A stretch of 64,000 nt of DNA from Halobacillus litoralis (GTDB lineage Bacteria > Bacillota > Bacilli > Bacillales > Halobacillaceae), in assembly GCF_009856355.1 (NCBI RefSeq), contig NZ_WMEW01000002.1:372001-436000 (forward strand). Reading direction: 5' to 3'. The notes under the pieces are model-generated. The model was not told the DNA's origin, did no database searches, and worked only from the letters and a program-made list of their open reading frames with translations. The position numbers and the translations under genes are program-made. Positions 56,017 to 64,000 of the stretch are shown in pieces. Numbering within the stretch: the first letter of the stretch is position 1; the number at the start of each line of letters is the position of its first letter.

Positions 56017-56220
56017 ATGAAAAAGCTGGACAAGTGGCAAGAGGTTTTAGTTGAGCAGGATTTGACCGATGAATTGAAGCAGGTATTAAAAGAGATCCAT
56101 ATGTATTTAGGTGATCTGGATTATGAGATTAATCGATTGAAATTCAAAGCTCTTACTTGTGAGGGGTACTTAGAAGGTTTGGGGCAAGGAGATTTAATTA
56201 CGGATGAGGACAAACACTAA
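56017..56220 (+). CDS. Small 67-residue helical protein
   Basis: Not recognised. The product is amphipathic and Glu/Lys/Leu-rich (KKLDKWQEVLVEQDLTDELK...), likely two helices with a short turn near GDLDYE. AGGAGG lies 13 bases before ATG 56017, slightly far. It is followed by a clear terminator, which supports a real gene. A small regulator or antitoxin-like partner is possible but not shown. Confidence 0.6.
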   Translation: MKKLDKWQEVLVEQDLTDELKQVLKEIHMYLGDLDYEINRLKFKALTCEGYLEGLGQGDLITDEDKH

Positions 56221-56228
56221 TTTAATAA

Positions 56229-56260
56229 ACCTGGTTCCGTCAAATTCGACGCAACCAGGT
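56229..56260 (+). terminator. Terminator after the 67-residue gene
   Basis: ACCTGGTT and AACCAGGT form a perfect 8-bp stem with loop of 16 bases, followed by GTGTTTTC nine bases after the stop codon. Confidence 0.7.
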
Positions 56261-56359
56261 GTGTTTTCAAACAAAGTCAAGTTATATTAGACTTTCTAAA
56301 CAAATCACCAGCTTTTTCTATAAAAATTCATGTCGTTATTTGGTTTCATTGGATATGAG

Positions 56360-56378
56360 AAAACGGTATGCCGCCCAT
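56360..56378. repeat. 19-bp exact repeat, copy 2
   Basis: Identical to 50018-50036. It lies in the 294-base gap between the 67-residue gene and the small nuclease; nothing else is visible there. Confidence 0.85.
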
Positions 56379-56514
56379 GGATTCACCTAGTTAAATAGTG
56401 TTAAATAAATACCGAAACACTTTCTGATTCAAGGTAATCTCAAGGTCAAGAACAAATTCTGGATTATTATAACGTAACCATAAATGCATTAAAGTATGTC
56501 ATCAAGTATGTCAA

Positions 56515-56997
56515 TTACACTAAGTTTAACCTTTTCAAAACGCTAAGCTGACTATTAGATGCTTCAACAATTACTGAATAATCCTTTTGAACCCAGATCT
56601 GTATAAGTTGCAATTTTTCTAGTGAACTTTTTACTTTTTGAACCCTTTGTCTAATTCTAGGTATATCCGGGTTAGCCATAGCTAAAATTGCATTTGAATG
56701 TTGTTCATTATCGTATTCCATGAGCTTACATACCTGCATATAAGTATGCGTTTTTATTTGATTAGTATCAAATACTAGTGTTTTTTCATGTTTGTTGGCT
56801 TGTGAACCTTTGGATTCCACAAAAATTGCCCACTCATCCTTTGATCCTCTCACATCTATTCCAGTTTTATTACCTGAGAGGTATTTCACATTTTCAAACC
56901 TTGCCTTTTTTAGAAAATTTGCTACAGCAATGTTTACTTCATCTTCATTCATAACAAATGGATCAGGGTTCAAAAGGTTAGAATTAGTTACAGGCAT
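56515..56997 (-). CDS. Small PD-(D/E)xK-type nuclease-like protein
   Basis: A 160-residue protein with the restriction-endonuclease core: helix with NEDEVNIAVANFLKK (Glu near residue 20), KTGIDVRGS with the active Asp (about 45-53) and IFVESKGSQANK with the ExK pair (about 58-69). This GIDV-ExK layout is common in nucleases of defence islands. AGGGAGAG precedes the ATG. It is 238 bases downstream of the RelE-UvrD helicase on the same strand, so it may be the nuclease component of that module. Confidence 0.72.
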   Translation of the reverse strand: MPVTNSNLLNPDPFVMNEDEVNIAVANFLKKARFENVKYLSGNKTGIDVRGSKDEWAIFVESKGSQANKHEKTLVFDTNQIKTHTYMQVCKLMEYDNEQHSNAILAMANPDIPRIRQRVQKVKSSLEKLQLIQIWVQKDYSVIVEASNSQLSVLKRLNLV

Positions 56998-57235
56998 ATA
57001 ATGTCTCTCCCTCTATGTTTACTTTCATACCATTACAGCAAACACTATAAAAGGTCAATTACCATTCCTAAGTGGCTCTATATCTACACTCTCACTACTT
57101 GGTCGATATGCTTCCTCAATTATATATTTTACTTTTATCGAAACTGGCTTTATAAGGAATTATGGTTTTGTGTTGTTTAGTATATAACATCGCATAAGTT
57201 TCACATTGTGAATCTTTATTTATAAATACTTCTTT

Positions 57236-59377
57236 TTATAACACTTCACTTTTCTCTCCATAAGAAGTAACTACCAAGTAATCCCTTGCTCGGGTTGCAG
57301 CTACATATAGTAATGATTTTTCTCTCTGTAAAAGGTCACTTCTTGAGATTTCATCAGCAGCTTTCTTTAGAACATTTTCTGGAGGTATAACACCCTTATT
57401 TACAGATGCGATGATAATGTGAGAGAATTCTAGCCCTTTGACTCTATGCATAGTAGCAAGACGAATACCTTCACCTTGATTAGTCTTACTAGGATCTAAA
57501 ATAGTAGATGCAATTCCAAGTTCATCAAATAATGGTTTATACACGTCTTTAATTAAGCTCTTTGATCTTGCAACTAAACAAAGATTTGACAGCTTAACAT
57601 CATTAGAAATAGCATTATGGACAAAATCAGTAATAAACCTTAATTCATCATCTAGTTTATTAAAATGACGTAATTCAGGATCTAACCCATGTAATAATGA
57701 CTTATACCCTTTTTGATCATCTAATCCTTCATCTAAATCATCATACGAGAGTCCATCAATTATAGAAACAGCCCACTTTCTAATTTGCTCTGTAGTTCGA
57801 TAGTTAACTTTTAACCTTTTTGATCGTCTACCCAGCACATTTATTCCACTATGACTTAGTACTACTTTATTTTTATAGATACGTTGATGTGTATCCCCTA
57901 CTATAAATAAGTCGTTTGGACCTTCGGGAATAATTGTACGAATTAGTTTAAAGTCTTCTTGGTGTAAATCTTGAGCCTCATCGACAATTGCAGCTTTATA
58001 GGGCACTACAAAATCGTTTTGTTCTACAATCATTCGGGCTTCTCGTACGATATCAACCCACTCTTTAATGTTATGCCTGTTTAAAAAGCTACGGTAGTCC
58101 TCAAAAACTTTCCATATCTGTTTACGTTGTAATCGAGATATTCGAGTACCTCTTCCAATTCTTTTTGCTCTTAAATATTCTTTTTCCGTTGAAATGCCTT
58201 TACGTTGAACAACATCTTCCCATTCTTCACGATAGAATGATTCATCAAAACCTAATTCTTCGGTTGATACAGCGATTTCCCATGCATGTTTCACCTGTTC
58301 TCTTATCTCATGCGAGGAAACAGTTTGAAAGTTTTCGTCATATCTCTTTAGAATACGACTGGCCAGACTGTGCACAGTCGTGACTATGATTCGTTTTCTT
58401 AAAGACTCTGGAACGATGGAATCTAATTGGTTTTTGATAACCTTTGCTAAGTTTGCAGTAAAAGTCAAAAAGATGATACTATCTGATGTGTTTGTAAACA
58501 CTTCTTCGACTAAGAATTTCGCCCTGTGCATTGCTGCAACTGTTTTCCCAGTTCCAGCTCCCCCCAAAACGCGAACGGGGCCTTTATTATTGTTTTTTAC
58601 AATTTTCTCTTGTGTTGGATGAAGAAATACTCTCCATTTTTCCAACGGTGCATTCAACATATCGAGCAAATCCTCATTAGAAGTTACCGTTGCAAACCTT
58701 CTCTTTGTATCTGGATTATCTAATGCCTTTTCAAAATCATCGGGATCAATTTCTTCGTTGTCAGGTTCTCTTCCTAGTTCAACTAATATTTCTTCAAAAC
58801 TAAATCCCGCAGCGAGGGAGAGCAAACCTTCATATGCTTCGTCTGGTAAATGTTTTCTAATCTGTTCTAACTCTTCTTCATTTTCTAATCTCCTAATAGA
58901 AGGCAATAATAATCTTGGAACACCTAATTTTTGAAGTTGTTTATCTGTATAATCATCGAATAATAAATACTCCTGTTTATCTTCTTTATTACTTTCTTCT
59001 ACTTCATCAACAACTTCATTTTCAACTTGTTCTTTCTCAATAATTTCAGTATCAATTATTTGTAATCCACCAGTTTCACTATTGATTTCAAACACTTTAT
59101 TTTTTGCCCATCGCATGGCTTCATCATGATGATCTACCCAAACAAGAAGGTACACATCTCCCTTGGGGGGATGAATTACTACAGCACGGTAACTTAATCC
59201 TATTCGAACCGTCCTAACTTTTTTATCTTTGACGTCATTAATAGGTTCATAGTTAATACTAGATTGCGTAGGATCCTTTCTAAATTTCTCAGTGAATTCC
59301 CGAACTTTCTTTTGTTCTGACTTTGGTATATTAGACATTGATTTTAAAAATTCAGCACCAATAGCTATTTTAGGCAA
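57236..59377 (-). CDS. RelE/ParE-fold-UvrD fusion helicase
   Basis: A 713-residue protein. Residues 1-110 resemble a RelE/ParE toxin fold (ending RIGLSYRAVVIHPP and WVDHHDEAMRWAKN). Residues 220-710 form an SF1 helicase: Walker A GGAGTGKTVAAM (about 273), IIFLTFTANLAKVI, DEAQDL motif II (about 468), GDTHQRIY, motif IV NYRTTEQIRKWA, motif V GLEFSHIIIASVN and motif VI AATRARDYLVV. All motifs are intact. The TTG start follows AGGGGGAGG, 16 bases after the DruE-like stop, so the two are co-translated. The toxin-like domain probably acts as a nucleic-acid or ribosome-binding part, by inference. Confidence 0.75.
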   Translation of the reverse strand: MPKIAIGAEFLKSMSNIPKSEQKKVREFTEKFRKDPTQSSINYEPINDVKDKKVRTVRIGLSYRAVVIHPPKGDVYLLVWVDHHDEAMRWAKNKVFEINSETGGLQIIDTEIIEKEQVENEVVDEVEESNKEDKQEYLLFDDYTDKQLQKLGVPRLLLPSIRRLENEEELEQIRKHLPDEAYEGLLSLAAGFSFEEILVELGREPDNEEIDPDDFEKALDNPDTKRRFATVTSNEDLLDMLNAPLEKWRVFLHPTQEKIVKNNNKGPVRVLGGAGTGKTVAAMHRAKFLVEEVFTNTSDSIIFLTFTANLAKVIKNQLDSIVPESLRKRIIVTTVHSLASRILKRYDENFQTVSSHEIREQVKHAWEIAVSTEELGFDESFYREEWEDVVQRKGISTEKEYLRAKRIGRGTRISRLQRKQIWKVFEDYRSFLNRHNIKEWVDIVREARMIVEQNDFVVPYKAAIVDEAQDLHQEDFKLIRTIIPEGPNDLFIVGDTHQRIYKNKVVLSHSGINVLGRRSKRLKVNYRTTEQIRKWAVSIIDGLSYDDLDEGLDDQKGYKSLLHGLDPELRHFNKLDDELRFITDFVHNAISNDVKLSNLCLVARSKSLIKDVYKPLFDELGIASTILDPSKTNQGEGIRLATMHRVKGLEFSHIIIASVNKGVIPPENVLKKAADEISRSDLLQREKSLLYVAATRARDYLVVTSYGEKSEVL

Positions 59378-59393
59378 TTACTCCTCCCCCTTT

Positions 59394-62300
59394 CTAATTT
59401 AAACTATCTAATAATGACGTTACATTATGATCTATCTCGGCTAGTAAAAATACTTGCCATTGTTTTCCCTTAAGAATTTTAAGTAAATTCTCGTCTTCAT
59501 CAAGTAAAACACCTACTTTTTTATCTTCCCACGCAAGCTCCAATTCTCCCACTGTGCCTTGACTAGATGCAACTTCATAGCCTATTTCTGGTACAGAAGC
59601 TTTATTTTCCATTAATTCATGAAGGATTGCTTCGCAACTCTCATCTACTATTTCGAAACGCTCCAGCCATTCTTCAGACATATCATTATCCGATTGTGTT
59701 TCAAGTGACAGATCGTCTCCAAATTCTTCAATTAATTCCCTTGAAACTTGATATACATTAGGTAAGAACTGGAGTAAATTACTTAATCGCCAGAATTCAT
59801 TCCATGTACGCTTATAATCTTCTTGGTTTCGACTTGTGTGGTCATCTTCTATCCGTATGATTCCTTCAATAGATTTAGGATTTAAGACTCCTTTTCCACC
59901 TTTTATTAATAAAAACATCTGTTGGAATTGTTGAAATGGAATTAAAAAGAACCCTTTTAAAATGTCACTCTTTGAAAATTTGTTTTTTGGAATATACAAG
60001 TAATCCCCTGGAGGTGCCTCCTCAGATATCTCGATTTTAGGTTTGATATCTGAAGTTGCAATTGTTCTTAATTTTGAAAATCCATATTCCTCTGATATTT
60101 TCGGGCGGTTTTCTATCCAAGAAAATAAAATGGCCATAGCAAGCCTTGCCCAATGTTCCTGCCTTGGATTCTTCAAAAGAGTTATGAGTTGAGTAATTTT
60201 ATTCTCATTAACTAGTGTCTTCTGAGTACCTTGAAGAGGGTTCTTGATTCCGTTACCATATTGAACTACTTTGTTAGCTTCATCAGGTGCTAGTAGCATG
60301 CTTTGTGATTCTTGATTATTGTTAAACTCCTCGACGTCTTCCCATGTAAGTGTCCATACCAGATACTGCTCTGAATCTCTGATGGCCATCCTTTTACGAA
60401 TATCTTGTCCAATTTCCCCTCTTCTTTCATCAGGTTTTACATGGTACTTAAATCCATCTAAGAAAACCGCAATTGGGGCTACATCAGAATTTTGGCTTAT
60501 TGGATAAAAGACAAAATCTGGTCTACTAGAAATCAGCACATTATCATCTCTGTTTAAATCTACTTGTGGCACAAGTCTCCACCAGTTTTCATTATCCAAT
60601 GTAAATTCATAGCTTTGCTTACCTTGATAAATGGTTTGGTTCCAAGCTTTGTCAATGGTAAGTGAGCTAATATATGCCTTAAAGCTATTTAAAAATCTTT
60701 CTTCAAGCTCACTTTCAACAAGGCTATCGATAGTTACATTAGATAATGTCGTAGTTGATTCCAACTTATCTCTTTGATCTAAAATTTGTTTTAGCAAATC
60801 TATTCCTTGTGTTCTTGATATTGAATCAATTTCGAATTGGTTCTGATAAGCATACAAACAACGGTAACATCCATCTTTCTCGTCATCATTTTGACATTCA
60901 CATGCAACTAAAGCATCGTATGCTTTCTGTAATACTTCCATAAAAGTGTCTGTTTCAACAAGGTTTTTTAAATAACCAGTTCCTCCGGGTACCTCATCAT
61001 AGATTACTAAATAATGACGGCTTCCATGTTCCTCACCTTGAACTGGTTCAAAGTGATCTCTGACAAATAAATGCCCTGGATCTCCTTTATAGAACTCTCT
61101 TAACCCAAGTTCCAAACAAGCTTTAAATGTTAACAATTTTTCGGATTGTTGTGTGGTAGATACAGGTACTAACATCCTTATTGCTTCGGAAGTAATTTCT
61201 CTATACAGCACTACATTTGTCCATGCTTCTTTTTGATCTTGATTTTGTTGGTTGTACTTACAGTTATATCGATGTCTTGGTTGGTTATGTCCTTCAATGA
61301 ATACTGGCTTTTCAACAATTCCACAGTCTTTACAAACACTAAATCCAGTTTTAGATACTTCATCTCCAGCAATTTCCATTTTGTTATTTAAAGCTAAATT
61401 CTGTTGATAACCAAAATTAATTTCTTTCATCTTTACTTCGTTTAAATACTCATACCCAAAAGGAATATCATCAATTACAAATGCCTTACTATCTTGATTT
61501 TTTTTGATGTCAAAGAAATGTTGAATATGGAACCTGATGTTCTCCCGTTCATCTCCTTCATCTATCATTGAACTAGCAACTTCATCTGTTTTTGATTCAA
61601 AATACTCCAGTTTCAACATTTCGCGATTTTGACCTTTATCTTCCCACGCTGTACTACCACACCTAGGACATGCAGTTTTATAATGAGATTCGGTTATTAA
61701 TTCTGTATGCGTACAGTTATTACAAAACTTCCACTTCTCAATCTTAGAGTTTTTTATTCCCCCAGTATCTATTTGATCTATTAAAATCTTTCTTCTCGAA
61801 GCATAAAAGGTATTATATGGCGCGAACTCTCTTAAAGCAGATCTTGCGGGCCTTAATAACTCAAACACTTCATACGGGTCTTCTTCCTCATTTAAACGCC
61901 TTTTCTTTATAATAGCTCTTAACTTTATTCCGCTTTCTGGGAAGGCATAGTTTGGTAACAATCCTTCATTTGTGAAAAGTTCTAATGGATATTTCTCTTT
62001 AATTTCATTCATCATTCGAAAAACAAGTTTTCTTTCATTTTCTAATTCTTTGATCTTAATTTCAAAATCTTCTATTACTAATTTGTTCGCTTCTATCTTT
62101 TTCAATTCAGTTCTAATACTCGAAGACAATTTCTTAAACTTCTCTAATTCTTTCTCTGTTTTTGTAATAACGTGCAAAATAGAATTTTCGAGCGTATTTT
62201 GTTTTACATATTCATGAAGCATTTCATTGTTAGAGGAAGATAAAATGCCTTCATAAAGACTTGTGAATTTATTTATTAAAGTTGACTTTTTCTTCTCATA

Positions 62301-64000
62301 AAACTTAATAAACGTGTCAGGAAATTCACCTTTTTTATATTGAGTAAGCATCATTTGAACTTTATTTGGTAAATTTTTCGCTCTATAATCATCTCTAGCC
62401 CATGTATCCATGCAATAAGCAAAAAAATGACGTTTTAATATTTCAGGTGCGTCCAAATAGCTTCCAGGAGGTGCGACGTGACCTGCCATCATCGTTTTAG
62501 GTTCAGTATAAAAGTATAAGTCATGTTTTTGTGCCTTAGACATGGTTATGATTAAAGAATTCCCTGTTTTACGTCCAGCCCTACCTATTCGCTGAACATA
62601 ATTTGCTGTAGTTGGCGGAACAGAGTTCAACATCGTTGCTGACAAATCCCCAACATCAATTCCCATTTCAAGCGTAGGGGTACACGTAAGAAGGTTAGGA
62701 GCATCAGCATATGTTTCTCCTTGTTTAGACTTAAATAAATGCTCAACTTCTTCTCTTTTTGATCTTTCAAGTAACCCTGTATGCTCTGCAGTGTATATTC
62801 TTTGTATATGGCCTTTTGAGTAAAGGTTACGGTAAAAGCTTTGTCGTTCATCATCATCTATTACATAGTGACCTCTACACTGATAACGACGACAAGTTGC
62901 ACCAATCCACGTAGATTGTTCATCATCCGCAATTGTTAAACGATAACCACATTTATCACAAATGATACCTTTGGTCTCCGTGGTGAGGTAAAGAGATTCC
63001 GACCTTATCCCATAGTTGGAAATATTGCCTCGGGTCACTTTGTCCAAAATTCCAGCTTCTCTAGCATACTCCACAAATCGAATATACAATTTATTCATAT
63101 CTGTAATAGAAAGTTTTGCTGATAGGCTTCGGCTCATCCAATCAACAGCCCAAGAATTTCGGTTCCCTCCAGTAACAATGGAATCAAAATTTTTACTATT
63201 TTTATCGTCTGTTAAAAAGTGTGGCACTGCCCCACCAATCGGTGACATGTATTTGTTTTTTTCTTTTCTTAATAAATAAGTATTCCCCTTCTGGTCATTA
63301 CGATAATGCAATAAAAATTCATGATCTATACCACCTCTAAATTTCACTCTCGTCAGGAGACCTAAAACAAATTGCTTTATCTTCTCCTCCCCAAGATCAG
63401 ATAGGTGGCCATAATCACCAGATAAAAGCATGGTGAACTTATCGGAAATATCATTTATTTTAGCTGGGTCAAAATAAACAATAGAACTTCTCACTTTGTC
63501 TAGCGTTCGACCGATTCTAGCACTAAAACCATATTCCATCGTAATTTCCCATGATAATCGTTTTCTTAATATTGATTCTAATTCACCTGGAAGAAGCTCA
63601 GTCTTACTTTTTATAAACTTTTTATAAACTGGCTCTTCTTTTAGGTCAGGTGGCAAAAATACGGCTGTAAAATGTTGAACAGGATTTTTTATTTCTTTGT
63701 CATTTTTAAAACAATTCATCCAAAAATTATAAAAGTGATCTGGTAGTTCTACCAAAGTCATCGGACCATCCAAAGATTCTACAGCTGTTTGTAGTGCCGT
63801 ACGGAAGTTAAAGCGATATGTTCTATTTTCAAAAAAGCTAGCACGGTGAGACGCATCCTGCACAGAATCAGTAAATACTAATAATTTTTTGTCTTCATTG
63901 AATGGTGAAGTGTACAAATGGCTAATTGCAACTGAAGCCAAACTAGCAGCTTGGGAACCCGTGATAATAACTGAATCTTCTGCATCACATTTAGGACAAC
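59394..64000 (-). CDS. Giant DUF1998 helicase, DruE-like (5' end outside window)
   Basis: 1534 residues are visible and the gene continues past the right edge. The visible part opens with a CPKC finger, then helicase motif IV (VFTDSVQDASHRASF), motif V TPTLEMGIDVGDL and motif VI QRIGRAGR. A zinc-binding DUF1998 region follows (CxxC in CDKCGYRL, CNNC/CPRC pair, final CECQNDDEKDGCYRC). A C-terminal segment has DIRKRMAIRDSEQYLVWTLT. RecA domain 1 with Walker A must lie upstream. Size and order match DruE of Druantia; YprA/MrfA-type helicases are much shorter. The downstream partner is the RelE-UvrD gene. Confidence 0.8.
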   Translation of the reverse strand, partial: CPKCDAEDSVIITGSQAASLASVAISHLYTSPFNEDKKLLVFTDSVQDASHRASFFENRTYRFNFRTALQTAVESLDGPMTLVELPDHFYNFWMNCFKNDKEIKNPVQHFTAVFLPPDLKEEPVYKKFIKSKTELLPGELESILRKRLSWEITMEYGFSARIGRTLDKVRSSIVYFDPAKINDISDKFTMLLSGDYGHLSDLGEEKIKQFVLGLLTRVKFRGGIDHEFLLHYRNDQKGNTYLLRKEKNKYMSPIGGAVPHFLTDDKNSKNFDSIVTGGNRNSWAVDWMSRSLSAKLSITDMNKLYIRFVEYAREAGILDKVTRGNISNYGIRSESLYLTTETKGIICDKCGYRLTIADDEQSTWIGATCRRYQCRGHYVIDDDERQSFYRNLYSKGHIQRIYTAEHTGLLERSKREEVEHLFKSKQGETYADAPNLLTCTPTLEMGIDVGDLSATMLNSVPPTTANYVQRIGRAGRKTGNSLIITMSKAQKHDLYFYTEPKTMMAGHVAPPGSYLDAPEILKRHFFAYCMDTWARDDYRAKNLPNKVQMMLTQYKKGEFPDTFIKFYEKKKSTLINKFTSLYEGILSSSNNEMLHEYVKQNTLENSILHVITKTEKELEKFKKLSSSIRTELKKIEANKLVIEDFEIKIKELENERKLVFRMMNEIKEKYPLELFTNEGLLPNYAFPESGIKLRAIIKKRRLNEEEDPYEVFELLRPARSALREFAPYNTFYASRRKILIDQIDTGGIKNSKIEKWKFCNNCTHTELITESHYKTACPRCGSTAWEDKGQNREMLKLEYFESKTDEVASSMIDEGDERENIRFHIQHFFDIKKNQDSKAFVIDDIPFGYEYLNEVKMKEINFGYQQNLALNNKMEIAGDEVSKTGFSVCKDCGIVEKPVFIEGHNQPRHRYNCKYNQQNQDQKEAWTNVVLYREITSEAIRMLVPVSTTQQSEKLLTFKACLELGLREFYKGDPGHLFVRDHFEPVQGEEHGSRHYLVIYDEVPGGTGYLKNLVETDTFMEVLQKAYDALVACECQNDDEKDGCYRCLYAYQNQFEIDSISRTQGIDLLKQILDQRDKLESTTTLSNVTIDSLVESELEERFLNSFKAYISSLTIDKAWNQTIYQGKQSYEFTLDNENWWRLVPQVDLNRDDNVLISSRPDFVFYPISQNSDVAPIAVFLDGFKYHVKPDERRGEIGQDIRKRMAIRDSEQYLVWTLTWEDVEEFNNNQESQSMLLAPDEANKVVQYGNGIKNPLQGTQKTLVNENKITQLITLLKNPRQEHWARLAMAILFSWIENRPKISEEYGFSKLRTIATSDIKPKIEISEEAPPGDYLYIPKNKFSKSDILKGFFLIPFQQFQQMFLLIKGGKGVLNPKSIEGIIRIEDDHTSRNQEDYKRTWNEFWRLSNLLQFLPNVYQVSRELIEEFGDDLSLETQSDNDMSEEWLERFEIVDESCEAILHELMENKASVPEIGYEVASSQGTVGELELAWEDKKVGVLLDEDENLLKILKGKQWQVFLLAEIDHNVTSLLDSLN

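Noticed and set aside
46600..64000. CRISPR array or cas genes in the island
   Set aside because: No regularly spaced direct repeats and no Cas motifs were seen; the repeats found are few and irregular.
57236..64000. Gabija, DISARM or standard Druantia system
   Set aside because: No GajA-type ATPase-TOPRIM, no DISARM methylase or DrmC, and no DruA-D, DruM/F/G or DruH partner is visible; the helicase pair differs from these.

Overview
The window reads as chromosomal DNA of a spore-forming, probably halotolerant member of the Bacillaceae (Halobacillus-like is an inference from gene content, not a database result). The left two thirds keeps the classic Bacillus order, read here on the minus strand: (ysoA-like) - tig - clpX - lonA - engB - hemA-hemX-hemC-hemD-hemB-hemL - spoVID - valS (T-box) - folC - GGDEF gene - comC - spoIIB - maf - radC - mreB-mreC-mreD. 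Compared with Bacillus subtilis, lonB and ysxE are missing, and a three-gene polar amino-acid ABC transporter plus a LiaI-like membrane gene lie between engB and hemA.

Region by region: 1-5.4 kb is cell shape, DNA maintenance and competence/sporulation (mreD partial, mreC, mreB, radC, maf, spoIIB, comC). 5.5-11.7 kb holds a membrane GAF-GGDEF protein, folC and T-box-controlled valS. 11.8-19.5 kb holds a small membrane protein, spoVID and the hem operon for tetrapyrrole synthesis. 19.6-22.5 kb is the LiaI-like protein and the ABC transporter. 22.9-30.1 kb is protein quality control (engB, lonA, clpX, tig, ysoA-like). 30.2-32.5 kb contains small genes, including a 49-residue Sda sporulation checkpoint protein, plus a DCC-family protein and a YitT-family transporter.

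32.6-46.5 kb is metabolic accessory DNA: an acyl-CoA synthetase/carboxyltransferase pair with a TetR-type operator, a broken Ltp-domain gene with a frame-breaking 38-bp tandem repeat, an uptake-and-hydrolysis group (SSS symporter, 59-residue membrane protein downstream of a G11 tract, N-carbamoyl/allantoate-type hydrolase, M20 peptidase), and a GABA-type catabolic group (APC permease, SSADH, GABA aminotransferase, divergent MocR regulator).

At 46.6 kb the backbone ends at a 3' fragment of tRNA-Arg(UCU), the usual scar of an element integrated in a tRNA gene. Everything to the right (at least 17.3 kb) is AT-rich island DNA full of predicted anti-phage genes: an Mrr-type nuclease, a LAGLIDADG remnant, an AbiGi/DUF2971-like protein, a Rossmann/TIR-like protein, an unknown protein, an EcsC-like protein, an McrA-type HNH enzyme, a NUDIX hydrolase, a small PD-(D/E)xK nuclease, a RelE/ParE-fold-UvrD fusion helicase, and the C-terminal 1534 residues of a giant DUF1998 helicase resembling DruE of Druantia. 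A degenerate repeat of about 270-295 bp occurs beside the tRNA scar and again at 53.6 kb, suggesting two accreted modules. The nuclease, RelE-UvrD and DruE-like genes form the best candidate for an undescribed defence system; its 5' part runs off the right edge.
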